64,000 bases of DNA from Allodiplogaster sudhausi (taxonomy: Eukaryota; Nematoda; Chromadorea; Rhabditida; Diplogasteridae): contig CALZFC010000009.1 of assembly GCA_945643635.1 (NCBI GenBank), forward strand, positions 2,336,001-2,400,000, given 5' to 3'. The notes beneath the pieces are model-generated. The model was not told the DNA's origin. It ran no database searches and saw only the letters and a list, made by a program, of their open reading frames with translations. Below, piece after piece: positions 35,954 through 47,952 of this stretch. A program made the translations under genes and the position numbers. Every line of letters starts with the position of its first letter. The stretch's first letter is position 1.

Positions 35954-38900
35954 ATGATCGGCCGGACGGTGATCTTCGTTGCTCTTGTGGCTGCTGCCTT
36001 CGCAGCAGCGCCCGTCGAGGAGGAGGAGAATGTCATCGTTCTCACCAAGGTATGCGTGCTCTCTTTCTCTCTTCTCTCGTCCTTTCCGCATCCATTAATT
36101 CCATCCTGGAGGCAATTAGTCCATGTCATGCTAATGTCATGTCTTGATGCGTTTGCAGTTGCTGATATTTAAGTGGGATTATCTTTCCGGTTCGTGCTTC
36201 TTGATTCAAATTATTCTTGGGCAACGTGTTTATGAGATTAAAGTGGATATCTTAATGGTTGTTACCTTTTTTTCTAATTTTTTCTAGGACATACATCGAG
36301 TATTAAATGTTCCTCCTTGTTATTTTCATCCGCAACGAATAGCTTGATAACAACATGAATGTTAACTTGTTTAGTATTCGCTGCTTTTAGGACAACTTCG
36401 ACGAGGTGATCGAGGGTAACGAGTTCGTTCTGGCCGAGTTCTATGCCCCCTGGTGCGGCCACTGCAAGGCTCTCGCACCCGAGTACGCCAAGGCCGCCAC
36501 GCAGCTCAAGGAGGAAGGCTCCGCCATCCGACTTGCGAAGCTCGACGCTACCGTCCACGGAGATGTCGCCTCCAAGTTTGAGGTATTTATCCATCTCTCA
36601 GACTTTCGTCCAGTTCTTGCTCCTCTTTTAACCCTATTACAGGAATTAGTTGGGTACAAAGTTTAGTTATCAACTGAAGGTGGTTCTTTCCGATGGTTCT
36701 TTGCGTCCTCTTTAAGATTGTTGATTGTCTTCAGGAACAGTTCTTATCAGAAAATGGGCTGCCTTGCTTGTGCTAGGAATCGTAAACGCCACGTGGAATT
36801 ATTCTGATATCACACACGTTGGATTAGAATGACGAAGTATCTTTGGTGTTTGCCTTTGTTTTAAGCAACGTGTACTGTTGTTGGGGAGATGGGTTGCATC
36901 CTTCTGGCATTTCATTGAGATACTCCTGGCCATCCCAAACAGGCATTAGAGAAATTGGAACTAAGAAGTGTTCTGCTTGAGGTCCGCGGCTACCCGACCC
37001 TCAAGATGTTCCGCAACGGCAAGGCCACCGAGTACGGAGGCGGCCGTGATGCTGCGTCCATCATCGCGTGGCTCAAGAAGAAGACTGGCCCGGTCGCCAA
37101 GGAGCTCAAGACTGCCGATGACGTCAAGGACCTCGCCGAATCTGCTGATGTTGTCGTCGTCGGATACTTCAAGGTTTGCCAATTCCTCATCATGAAAGAG
37201 AATGTGCACCGTAAATGGGTTTAATAATCTTATTCTAATCCTCATAAGCTTTAAAAGAGTTTTCGAGGGCTTAATTGTTGGAGCAGATTTCATTTTGTCA
37301 CTAGGTCAGGGCCTCTCCCCATCAAGGCTTTAAACGAACATGACCTTGAGTCTCATCCTGTTGGAAGGGGGGGGGATGACGAGAGATGGCCCAGAGAATA
37401 GAAGAAGATGAAATAGCAAAAAGGGGTGACTGGGCGAGAGCGTGAAAAGGGGGACAACAGCACATATCGCATTTGCTTCCATCGACACGTGGATCGAGAA
37501 GAGTAACAAAGGATTCGAGAGGTATGGAACGACAGAACGATAGTGACAGGTCGAGAATGATCGAGAGAGTAAGAGCGGAGAGGGAGAGAAGGGCTAGAGA
37601 ATACGCAATCACTGCCGGGAGACGAGAGTGGAAGGAAGGCTAAGGGGGACTGTTTGCTTCAATTCTAGGGGGGGGGCAACAGTACGCATTTCTCTCTGCG
37701 ACACATAAATTCTTTCCCCTTTCTGTATATTCACCTATCCATCTATCCATCAAACTATGGCTGTGCCTAACTGGCGAAGGAAATGGGCGAATTGCTCTAG
37801 CAAAGGGAATTGTTGTTACAGTTAAGGTATTGTTGCCTGAAATGATTCATCGTTCCTTGCAGAGCAAGGACAGCGAGAGCGCGAAGACCTTCCTCGAGGT
37901 CGCAGCCGGCATTGATGACATCCAGTTCGGAATCTCTTCCGAGGCTGAGGCCAAGAAGGAGCTCGAGCTGAAGGAGGACGGCATCGTGCTGCTCAAGAAG
38001 TTCGACGAGGGACGCGCCGTCTTCGACGAGAAGCTGACTGGAGACTCCCTGAAGGCTTGGATCCAGGCTAACCGCCTCGCTCTCGTCTCCGAGTTCACCC
38101 AGGAGACCGCCTCGGTCATCTTTGGCGGAGAGATCAAGCTCCACAACCTTCTCTTCGTCTCCAAGGAATCTTCCGAGTTCGAGAAGCTTGAGGGTTAGCT
38201 ACTTATCTACTATTTTTTTTTTACATATTGTTTATTTTAGAATGAAAATTCAATGAGTCTTTCCATATTGATTTGTTCTCCACTTCAGGCGAGTTCAAGG
38301 ATGCCGCGAAGCAGTTCAAGGGCAAAGTTCTGTTCGTGTACATCAACACCGACGTCGAGGACAACGCGCGCATCATGGAGTTCTTCGGCCTTCGCAAGGA
38401 GGACCTCCCGGCCGTCCGTCTCATCTCGCTCGAGGAAGACATGACCAAGTTCAAGCCCGACTTCGAGGAGATCACCACCGAGAACATTGTCAAGTTCACG
38501 CAGACCTTCCTGGACGGCGACCTCAAGCCCCATCTCATGTCCGACGACATCCCCGAGGACTGGGACAAGCACCCCGTGAAGACGCTCGTCGGCAAGAACT
38601 TCGTGCAGGTATAGAGATAGTTTACTGATTATTAAGAAACAGGTAATTCATAAAATGTGAGACAAGGGAATAAGTGAATGTCCATTGTGCAGGTTGCCCG
38701 CGACGAGACCAAGAACGTGCTCGTGGAGTTCTACGCTCCGTGGTGCGGCCACTGCAAGCAGCTGGCGCCCACCTGGGACAAGCTCGGAGAGAAGTACGCC
38801 GACCACGAGAGCATCATCATCGCCAAGATGGACTCCACCACCAACGAGGTCGAGGACGTCAAGATTCAGTCCTTCCCCACCATCAAGTTCTTCCCTGCTG

Positions 38901-39147
38901 GATCTAACAAGGTGAGCAGTCCAGTTTCTATCTCTATCTTTTATATTCTACATCTGAAACGAAGGGCATAATAATATGAGAAGATGAAAATGGCAACCGA
39001 GCAACTGTTCCATTTGAGGTTGTCGACTACACCGGTGACCGCACCCTCGAGGGCTTCTCCAAGTTCCTGGATGGCTACGGCAAGGGCGATGCTGCCGAGG
39101 ATGACAAGACCGAGACGGATGGCGAGGAGGGCCACACCGAGCTTTAA
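35954..39147 (+). CDS. pdi-2: Protein disulfide isomerase (PDI-2 type, P4HB-like)
   Basis: Seven exons, 35954-36049, 36391-36582, 36982-37173, 37863-38193, 38289-38608, 38693-38911 and 39019-39147, join in phase to 492 residues. The protein forms, breaks and rearranges disulfides in the ER lumen. In nematodes it is also the beta subunit of collagen prolyl 4-hydroxylase (family knowledge). A signal peptide ([18 protein letters not shown]) is followed by domain a with [11 protein letters not shown] (active-site Cys 54 and 57), VRGYPTLK and a cis-Pro. Then come domains b and b', and domain a' with [11 protein letters not shown] (Cys 395 and 398) and [13 protein letters not shown]. The acidic tail ends in the ER-retrieval signal HTEL. 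Both catalytic motifs and the tetrapeptide are intact. Codon use is the most strongly C/G-ending in the window, which suggests high expression. Acceptors of exons 3 and 7 end in GAG and not CAG. Confidence 0.98.
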
Positions 39148-39909
39148 GCTTCTCCCTCCATGCAAGACCTCTTACCCATTCCGTTCCTCTGCCTTTTCTC
39201 TGTTGTTCCGTTGTTCCTCTCCTCATTATATATGTTCGGGTTAAGTAGGGATCGTTACGTGCCGCCTACCTTCTTGCATTTGACAACGCAATGGACTGCA
39301 CTAAGAAACCTCTGCCTCATATTTATTTTCTTGTCTGTCCTCCTTGAGACCTCTTCGATCTGGCTCAAATCTGGCCTGGAGCGTAGCGATGATTATGATG
39401 TGATCGTTCTTTGTTTTCATACTTCTTTGTTTTACTCAAGTTTTGCTCTTGCTTATTGTATTCGGATACGGCACCCTTCTGAAGGATTACAGAAAGAGAG
39501 AATCTTATACTATTTATAGAGCAATAACTGCCTATGTTGTGCGAAATGTTTTATTGAATGTTGGGGTAAAGCAAGAGCGCTTTGCTCGCTTCTTACTATT
39601 CTGTACTTTGTAGCGCCAGTTTTCTCTTCCATCTCACCCCTGATTTGGACTAGGCTACGGGTGGCTAACCAAGTTTTCCCTGCATTGAGTACGTCTCGTT
39701 CTAGAGCCGAGTATTCCTGTTGAATCTTTCACAAGAGTGCTAGATCTAATGAAGAGTAAAACATTTAATTGAAGCTGATTTACGCATATATGATTGGTAT
39801 TTTATGGGAGTATTGGAAGGAAGAGAGTCACATTCCCAATTCTACAATGGATTTGGGATTGTTAAGGTTCATTTGACGGTCGAAATAATATGTCTAAAAA
39901 GGAAATGCC

Positions 39910-39915
39910 AATAAA
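39910..39915 (+). terminator. Candidate polyadenylation signal AATAAA downstream of PDI
   Basis: Canonical hexamer about 760 bp beyond the PDI stop codon, in otherwise gene-free sequence. The distance is long for a nematode 3' UTR, so a non-canonical closer site is quite possible. Confidence 0.25.
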
Positions 39916-40235
39916 AAACAACTGAATCTTGCCTGAATTTACAGCCTTCTTCGTATCATCGGGCCGAGCATAGGCTCACTTTTACAGAGCGGCTAGCCGC
40001 CGCTCATCGCTGGATCTGGCAATTTGACTTTGTATCTTATATGCGAGGACTAGCCTATGGAACTTCTAAGCATTTGAGGTGATATCGGAGAAATGAGGAA
40101 GGTAGGATTAACTGATATGTGCATAGCTTTTCAGGGTTTGGCCCCTCATCGTCGTGGGATCTGGCAATAGTCCAGAGTTTGTATATTGGTAGCGAGAACG
40201 TAGATTTTGGAGTGCTAAGAGAAGAACATACATAC

Positions 40236-40640
40236 ACACAGAAACACGGAGGGTACGGGTCATACAAATTCTTCCGGTTTGAGAGCACACCAAATCCGCG
40301 TTGCGCCCGTTTCATGCGTCGCGGCTAGGCAAAGCATATAGCTCTCCTCCAAATGCATCGATCGAAGTGATTTAAACTCCCTCCAAGAGTTACCGTAATA
40401 TGTGGTCATTAATTTGAAAATTTAGGCAACTCCCTCCAAAAGTTACCGTAATATGTGGTCATTAATTTGAAAATTCTGGCAACTGGCAATTTGCCAGCAA
40501 TTTCACCTTCGCTAATGATTTTGAAGTTCCGTTCCTTTTGTGTCACACAATACGATTGTGGAAAACTTAAGAAATTTACAGTTCGACGCACCAAAATTCT
40601 CTCAAACCGGAAGGGGGTACCCTCCGTGCAGAAATATACT
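40236..40640. repeat. Fold-back (inverted repeat) element with an internal tandem duplication
   Basis: The left arm, about 40236-40285, contains CACGGAGGGTAC and CTTCCGGTTTGAGAG. The right arm, about 40595-40640, contains their reverse complements CTCTCAAACCGGAAG and GTACCCTCCGTG. Spacing between the two blocks differs (14 bp against about 3 bp). The interior holds the 53 bp tandem duplication. The arrangement resembles a small non-autonomous fold-back transposon or MITE. Target-site duplications could not be settled by eye. Confidence 0.7.
40375..40480. repeat. 53 bp tandem duplication, two copies
   Basis: Units 40375-40427 and 40428-40480 are identical except for three bases. Each begins AACTCCCTCCAA and contains TACCGTAATATGTGG. 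They abut exactly and lie between the inverted arms at 40236-40640. Confidence 0.95.
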
Positions 40641-42533
40641 TTAACTACTTCTTCCTACATTTATATAATTTTGCTGTGAGAGAGACTTTCAGTCCGAAAA
40701 AGAAGGCAGCCTTGTGCAATTAAATTTAACTGTTTATTCCATGCATAAAGAAGATGTTGTAGACCATGAAGCAAGCGCGAGTAGAAAGTCTGAGCAACGT
40801 CAGCCATTGTTGGCTTCTACGCGTCTACACCATCTGTTCTTACCATTTTTTTAAAGTATTTCTGAACCAACTGTCTAGATTCGGTGCTAACAACTCGCAT
40901 GCTGATGTAATGAAGAGAAAGGATCATATCTGTGGTGGCTTATTTCAAAGGGATGATATCCCCTTTCTTGTCATGCAACCATAAAACTAAATTCTCCATC
41001 CTTTTCATTCAGATGATGTTTTCGCTTATTATTGTGTTCCCGTTTCGTTTGAAGGCGGCTTCTAATTCTCTATTTTCTTTGCCAATGGGAAGCGTGAGGA
41101 TGAATGAGCCCGTCAGGAGATGTTCATTGTAGGTTGGAGAGACGGATTGCATGGATGGGAAAGGGAATGGCATTCTTGAAGAAGCACTCACTCAGTACTT
41201 GCTGCTGCTTGCTCCATCTGAGGCCGGAAAGGGAGAGGGGCGATTAGACTTGGGAAGCTGAGACAGCCAGCCAAGCAGATTGCCAAGCAACAATCACGAT
41301 TCCATGCCTTCTCCTCATCCAGCCGACCACTTATATCCACAGCTAATAGCCACTTGTGCACTTTCTCAACGACTTCAGCTTACTTTTGTCTTTCTGCGGG
41401 TAGTAATAATGAGCTAATAAACATTGCCCACCTTGCTATTTTGGCATGCGTCCTTGATTGTGCATTCGGCGACACACGACATATGCGTGGATGTCTCTAA
41501 GGTGTCTAAGATGAAGGAGGGAATGGAAGTGCAGAGCCGCATGGCAGTGCATGCCTGAGTAAGCGGCTCAAGGTGGTTGAGTGTGTTGTGAGTGGCCTTC
41601 CCTCCCCCCTGGCCTTCTCCCCCTCATCCCACTCCTCTCTCCCCTTCATCCTTACAGCTTCCGACGTCGTCATCTCACTGGCATTATTCAATACACCCCT
41701 GTGCTACTCTCAGATTTCTCCTAGTTGTCAACTTCAGCCGCCAGTCGTTGCAGCCTGAGAAAGGGCTGACAATGAGGCCTCTCCGAGGCAGAGGGTGAGA
41801 GTGCGATGAAATGGAAAAAAAAGGCAGAGTTGCAAAGGTGGAGAAGGTAGTCGCACAGATAAAAGTAGTAACTGAGAAAGAAGGCTAACTTATTCACACG
41901 AAGGTCTGTCACAAGTCAACTATTCATACTGTCAACATGTCTTTGTTTTCGCTTTGTAGACGGTTAGTTACGGTCGCAGTGGGAATGTGAAACATTTTCA
42001 ATTGACCAAGACACACGAGATATTTTTGAGATAAAAACAACATTAATATTTCAAATATTGTAGACTTGTAATGCAAAATATCAACAGAAAGTGGCTACTT
42101 TATCAAAACGTTTTATTTAATTATCTTTAATCTCTTCGGGACATCTCATGCATATCTATGAGATTCATGAAGAGTGTCTCGTTCAACGTATACATCCAAA
42201 TAAATATCTACAACGATGTTATCTTTTCTAATGAGGTCCATTCTTCTTTTGAATGATCAATATTCGATTGATCTGGAGATGATCCTTTTTGCCTTTTTGA
42301 ATGAACGAACAAAAGGTTCATCTCTTTGACGCATTCCCGGAGCGCAAGAAGTGTCGGTGGACGACGTGCGAGCATGAACGAATAGGAGTGCTTGAGGGGC
42401 GGAGCTGACGGCAGCCGGAGTCCTGGCAAGACAAGGGAAAGAGTTGTTGGAGGGAAAGAGGCCCTGCTTGCACTCACTCGGCCCCTTCTTGCCAGCTCTC
42501 GTCTGCTCCTTCTTCTTCTTTGCCTTCTCCACA

Positions 42534-44227
42534 ATGGGAATCGTCGAGGTCGTCAACACGTATCGCAACAACCGGAAGATCCTCCTTCTCATCGTGTACA
42601 TCGCTCTCTTCCTTGACAATATGCTTCTGACAACTGTTGGTTGGTGGTATTCCTTTCATTGTGTTTGGGGAGAAGAAGTGATAGCCGTGTGAGCCCGTGG
42701 AGAGCATCTTCTCAGAGTGTCCAAGAAGCATTACGTGCAGCATGAAGAGAAAGAAAGAAGGACTTTGACATGGCAGACAAGATGGGTCTTCTTCTTCATC
42801 TCAGATTTCGTTTCAGTGCCGATTATTCCGGAGTATCTTCTACGCATCTCTCATCCCAATGAAACTGACTTTCTACTCAAAAACAAAGTCCCCAAGGTTT
42901 CTTTCATTTCGATGTTAATTAAAACCAAGGTTGAAAGGAGCTGAAACTAATTGTAAGTTACTTAAGGTGTCTCCTCATGAAAACATTCGCGGAAAGCGAG
43001 ACGTCGGTGGCAACTGGGATGACAACTCATGGGACACGCCAATCGAGGACGTCGAAGAGGAGCTCAGGAACTATCAGCGGAATCCGCTTGTTCCTCGGCT
43101 GCAGAAGCAGTCTTCGGCACGTAGCAAGAGTAGAAATGGAGAGGAGGAGAGTCGAGAGAAGGGCAAGGGAAGGACAGCGTCCACTCGGCAACGACAACGG
43201 ATGCGGCCAACTGGCTCTCCTGTCCGGCCAGTGCCGCAGAATGGCGACGACTCGGGCGAGGAGCCCGATCTGGAGCAGCAAATCCAGCGACACAAGATGC
43301 TGGCAGACGAGAATGTCCACGTCGGGCTCATGTTTGGCTCGAAGGCACTCATCCAGCTTATCGCCAATCCCTGGGTCGGCCCGCTCACAAACAAGTCAGC
43401 CGCTCATTCTCCTCCCTATGTACATATTTAATTAGAGGAAGAAACATTTAATTAACAAAGAAAAGTAGTACAGCATAATTTGTAGAATCGGCTACACGAT
43501 GCCCATGTTCTGCGGCTTCTGCATAATGTTCCTGTCTACGCTGATGTTCGCCTTCGGAGACTCATATCTTGTGCTGTGGTTCGCGCGCGCCCTGCAAGGA
43601 GTCGGCTCGGCGTGCACCAGCACATCAGGTCTCGTCCAGTTAGCATCCATCCATCACTCAGGGCAAGAAGGGGCTTTTTTCAGGGATGGGCATGCTCGCG
43701 CAGGCATACCCAGACGACCTGGAGAGGGGCTCGGCGATGGGCATCGCCCTCGGTGGGCTCGCACTCGGCGTGCTGGTCGGCCCTCCATATGGAGGCATCC
43801 TCTACGAATGGTCTGGCAAGGAGCTGCCATTCATTCTCCTCGCTCTCCTCGCACTCTTCGATGGAAGTCAGAGAAGAGAAGAGAAGGAGGAGGTCATGGT
43901 GGATGGATTGTGCGCATTTCAGCCATGCAGTTCCTCGTGCTGCAGCCAAAGATCGACCGTGGCGAGCCGGAGGGAACTGCCATCAAGCAACTCGCCAAGG
44001 ACCCGTACATCATTGTCGCTGCAGGTACTTCCTCTCCTATTCACATCCATAAGAGACTTGAGAGATCCTCCAAAACATTTTGATTTCATTGTGCATTTCG
44101 AGTTGACGCAATTTTTGAGAGCAAGTTTGGAGATTGATTACCAATTGTTGGAAAGGTGAGAAAGTGCCGCTTCTGGAAGAGGCATATGCCATTCCCACAC
44201 TCGCATCACAGGCGAGGCCTCTAACTG

Positions 44228-44264
<37 letters not shown>

Positions 44265-44406
44265 GTGCTCCACTCGCCCTTCTGGCTCTTCCTTCCCTTA
44301 TCCCAACCCACTCTACTTGCCCTCTTTGTCGCTGTGCACCACGAAAGTTCATCCAGACATGCATAATTCTCCATCCTTTCTCTCTCTATCTCTCTCCCTC
44401 TCTCAT

Positions 44407-44437
<31 letters not shown>

Positions 44438-46514
44438 ATCTCTCTCTGAATCTCGGCTCCTCTTGTGAGTAGACGTGGCACCTCATGAACACGAGTATTT
44501 GAGAGATCCAAGACTAAACATTCACATTCATCCCTGGCTGAATTCATCTCTCCTTTCCTCTGATGGATCTGAAAGGGAAGACTGCGGCTGGCAGATGAGT
44601 GAGCAAAGGCCTTCCCAGTCAAGGCGCACCTCTCAGAAGAAGATGAAGCGACTTGTTCTGAGGGGCAGGCCGGATGGGCATCATCACTCTTCTCTCTATT
44701 CAGGGCCATTCAATCACGTCTTCTGCCTCAAGCCTCCCTCCACACAATTATTTTCTCTCTTTCTCTAGCTATCTCTCTCTCTCGCTTACGCTGTCTTCCC
44801 TCTCTCGCTCTCTCTTTCTCTTTCGCTCTCTCGCACTCTCTATATCTCTCTGTGAGGTCTAAATAGGTTCTCAGGGTCATGTCCACTCTTCCACCTTTCG
44901 CTCTCGAATTTTCATCTAGCCTCGCTCTATTGTTAGAACGCCGCAGAAAGTGGACAAGTCTCTCTGCCCGCAATCAAGAGAGATTCGCTTTGAAGAAATG
45001 ACAATTGATCATTCGGTGGAGAGAATGCAGACAAGAAATACAGGAAGGGTATAAAAGAAAAGCAATGTGGACCAGTTATGACCAAGGTTCAAGTCACTAA
45101 TTGTAAGAACTTGTACAATTGTGTGACTGAAAGAAAAATGTGACCTTCTGCTACAGTAATTCATCTAATCGCATTTCATTTGAATAAGAACTGATCCAAT
45201 GCCACAAACAGTAAGCACACAACAAATGTCGGGAGAGAAAAAAAAGGAAAAAAGGGACGCGAAGGAGAGAGATTGTAACAATAATATTTGACATTATTAC
45301 ATGTTTGTTACACAACGTGTAATCTGAATACAAAAATGAACATATCTGAACCATGCAAAATTTGGGAGAAAGAAGAATACGAAAGGGACAGCGATTTCTA
45401 TCATTTCTGCAGGGAATGGAGAGACACGCTTCCGGACAGCTTGCCTTTGCAAACTGAATAAGTTTGCAAACTGAATGCAAACTGAATAATAAACCTGCGC
45501 TTTTGAGGTGCCATCACGATCGGAAACCTGGGAATTGCGATGCTTGAGCCTTCGCTGCCCCTTTGGATGATGGAGAGTTGGTCGGCTTCTTCCTTCCAGA
45601 GAGGAATCGCATTCCTGCCTGCCTCCATCTCCTATCTCATTGGCACCAACATCTTCGGGCCTCTTGCGCACAAAATGGGAAGGTATGGTGGAAAATGACG
45701 AAATTGTTTCTAAGCAAAATAGGACATGAGCCGATTGATGCGATTATGTGATTATATAACTGCACTGGCCCAGATGGCTGTCCGCCTTCATCGGTCTGAT
45801 CGTGATTGGCTTCTGTCTGCTGACCATTCCCTCGGCAACATCGGTCGGCGGTCTCATCGTTCCTCACTTCTTCATGGGCTTTAGCATTGGTCCGTTTACC
45901 TCGTACACAGTTTTTTAATCCAGTGAGGAAATCAACATTATCACTGTTAGCACTATTATACTCGAATTGTACTACAAAGGAATGATCGACGCGTCAATGT
46001 TCCCGATGATGGGCTGGCTGGTGGATCTGCGCCACGTCGGAGTCTACGGTTCCATCTATGCGATCGCCGATGCCGCGTTCTGCTTCGCCTTCGCACTCGG
46101 CCCCTTCTTCAGTGGACCTCTCGTTAAGGCCGTCGGATTCCCAACGTTTGTTTGAGATATTTCCCTAATTTTTGGCCTTGAAAGGGAAATATTTATGTTT
46201 CTATTCTTAAAGGATGATGTATCTGATTGCGATCATCAACTTTGGCTACGCTCCTCTAATGTTCTTCCTCCGCAATCCACCAGCAGCTGGCGAGAGTGGA
46301 GTAAGTGAAAAGAGAGAAGAAGCCATAATCCTTTTTGCCTCTTTCTCCCATGTGCATATGGCTCACGATGCTTTTTGCATAACGAATTGTTTTGCGCTCT
46401 CTCGTTTAGACGGCGCTGCCAGTGAATGCCGAGGTCGAAGCGCCAGAAGAGCGGTACGAGAAGATTGTCGGCAATGACGTCACCCGCCAGGACGGATACC
46501 AATATGACTATTGA
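42534..46514 (+). CDS. cat-1: Vesicular monoamine transporter (VMAT, SLC18 family)
   Basis: Eleven exons, 42534-42639, 42817-42896, 42967-43394, 43486-43628, 43684-43866, 43923-44024, 45508-45682, 45774-45889, 45980-46145, 46213-46300 and 46410-46514, join in phase to about 563 residues. The protein is a 12-helix proton/amine antiporter that loads serotonin, dopamine, octopamine and related amines into synaptic vesicles. TM1 has LDNMLL with the conserved Asp at residue 28, then [21 protein letters not shown] carries the Lys used by VMATs. Other hallmarks are [83 protein letters not shown] and YAIADAAFC. These favour VMAT over the acetylcholine transporter. The first lumenal loop (about residues 50-150) is unusually Arg/Lys-rich. 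The C-terminal tail ends YQYDY. Intron 6 is about 1.5 kb and full of CT repeats. The symbol follows Caenorhabditis usage. Confidence 0.96.
44227..44455. repeat. CT-rich simple sequence in VMAT intron 6
   Basis: (CT)n runs near 44227-44262 and 44380-44455, with another CT block at about 44752-44850, all within the 1.5 kb intron. The sense strand carries the pyrimidines. Confidence 0.9.
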
Positions 46515-47952
46515 TTTTTACACATTATAAAAGTCTTCATTCGTTTTTGAATCTCTATAATATCGAGAAGTCGTAATTATCGAAATTCAAAGAACTTATA
46601 TTATAATTTACCTTCCGCGCTTATCGTTAATTTTTAGGTTGAAATGCTAGTGAACAGAAGTTTTTTTTCCACATTGTTATATGTCTTTGTCTTGCCTAAA
46701 TTATGCTTTACTATTTGTTGGCGATGAACAAATCGAGTTTATGAGCACGGTACTTTCTCTATTTCTTCTAACATTTCGCTACATACCAGCGTAGCCTACG
46801 CAAAGATATCGCTGGGCTACATCTCTTGATGATACTTCGCGCACTATTTCGTTGCTAGTCCGTTGAGAATGTCTCCTATGCACTATAAAGAGTGAACTGA
46901 AGGGCGGCAGGAGATGCGTGGAGATCTTGCACATTCATCTTCTGGCAAGAACAAATTGTTCGAGACGAAAGGTCAGCAGAACAAAAAAAGGAGATTCAAT
47001 TGGTATTAAAATGAAGAAGAAGAAGAAGTGCGGAAATCATGTGGTGGATGTTATTTTCGATTTCAAGGGCAATTGTGAAGCGTTGATCTCTGCTTGGAGA
47101 TGTTTCCTCACCAGAACTGTCACAGGCACCCTCTCAGAAACAACAGTTCATCGAGATGATACTTTATCTCACTCTTTCTTCTAAATCAACCTCTATTTAT
47201 CTCTCTCCTCTCTCTCTCTCTCCCTCTGTCTCTCTCTCTCCCTCTATCAGCCATGTTCTCACGCGGTGTTCATCGTCAGCGTTTCAATGAAAGCGAAGGC
47301 GAAGAGGAACAGTGATGACTATGAAATAGAAGAGTGTTGTAAATCATATTGGCCGAAGGAGGAGAAGAAGAAGAAGAAGAAGAAGAGGATGACGTCACGA
47401 GTTCGTTTCCTTATTCACGTGGACTTTTAACTAACCTCATCCGTTCCAATCTCTAACACTCGCACTTCTCTCCTTTCTTCTATTTCCAGACCAGATCATC
47501 TCAATGGGTGATGGCTCCGCCTCTTCTTTAGCCAACCGATACCCTTAATGATGAGGACATATTATATCTATATTTATGGTTCATGGCCTATCTCTTCGGT
47601 TTTCTTTCATTTAGGTCAATTTACAGGTACATATATAGCTCTTGCTTTCTTTTCGGTTGTCAGCATAACAATATAAATTAGTTGGAAATCACTCTTTTAA
47701 TAACTAGGATCGTGCGCTGTATACATACATACATATGTATATGCGAGCGATCGACGCGCCCAAAATAGCTCTGATCTGCTCTCCTTTTACGCGATTTCTA
47801 ATCAAGTTTCGTATGCCGCCATTATTTTCATCTTGTTTATATAAATATCTCTCACTGATCGTTCTCCATATTCCCGCTATTCGTCTCGTTTTCCTCGCTG
47901 AATCTCAAAGCGGAATACATTCGATGATTCGGCTATGTTAGCGTTCCAGAAG
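46515..47952. other. Spacer between VMAT and the guanidino hydrolase gene
   Basis: Contains a CT-rich patch at about 47198-47250 and a (GAA)n run at about 47360-47388. A TACATACATATG patch lies near 47723-47742. The rest is AT-rich. No gene was recognised. Confidence 0.5.
47948..47952 (+). promoter_or_regulatory. 3' splice site immediately before the start codon (possible spliced-leader acceptor)
   Basis: GTTCCAG is followed by AAG and then the ATG at 47953. No coding exon fits upstream. This is what a trans-splicing acceptor or the end of a 5' UTR intron would look like. Confidence 0.4.

Larger units (their letters stand above)
39148..42533. other. Spacer between PDI and the monoamine transporter gene
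   Basis: Begins as the likely PDI 3' UTR. It contains the fold-back and tandem repeats at 40236-40640 (listed separately) and then mixed sequence with short CT-rich patches near 41600-41650. No other gene was recognised. The promoter of the transporter gene should lie in its right part. Confidence 0.5.

Noticed and set aside
42534..46514. Vesicular acetylcholine transporter (UNC-17 type) as identity of the SLC18 gene
   Set aside because: The motifs [22 protein letters not shown] and [11 protein letters not shown] fit VMAT better. The long C-terminal tail and unc-17/cha-1 nested arrangement are absent.
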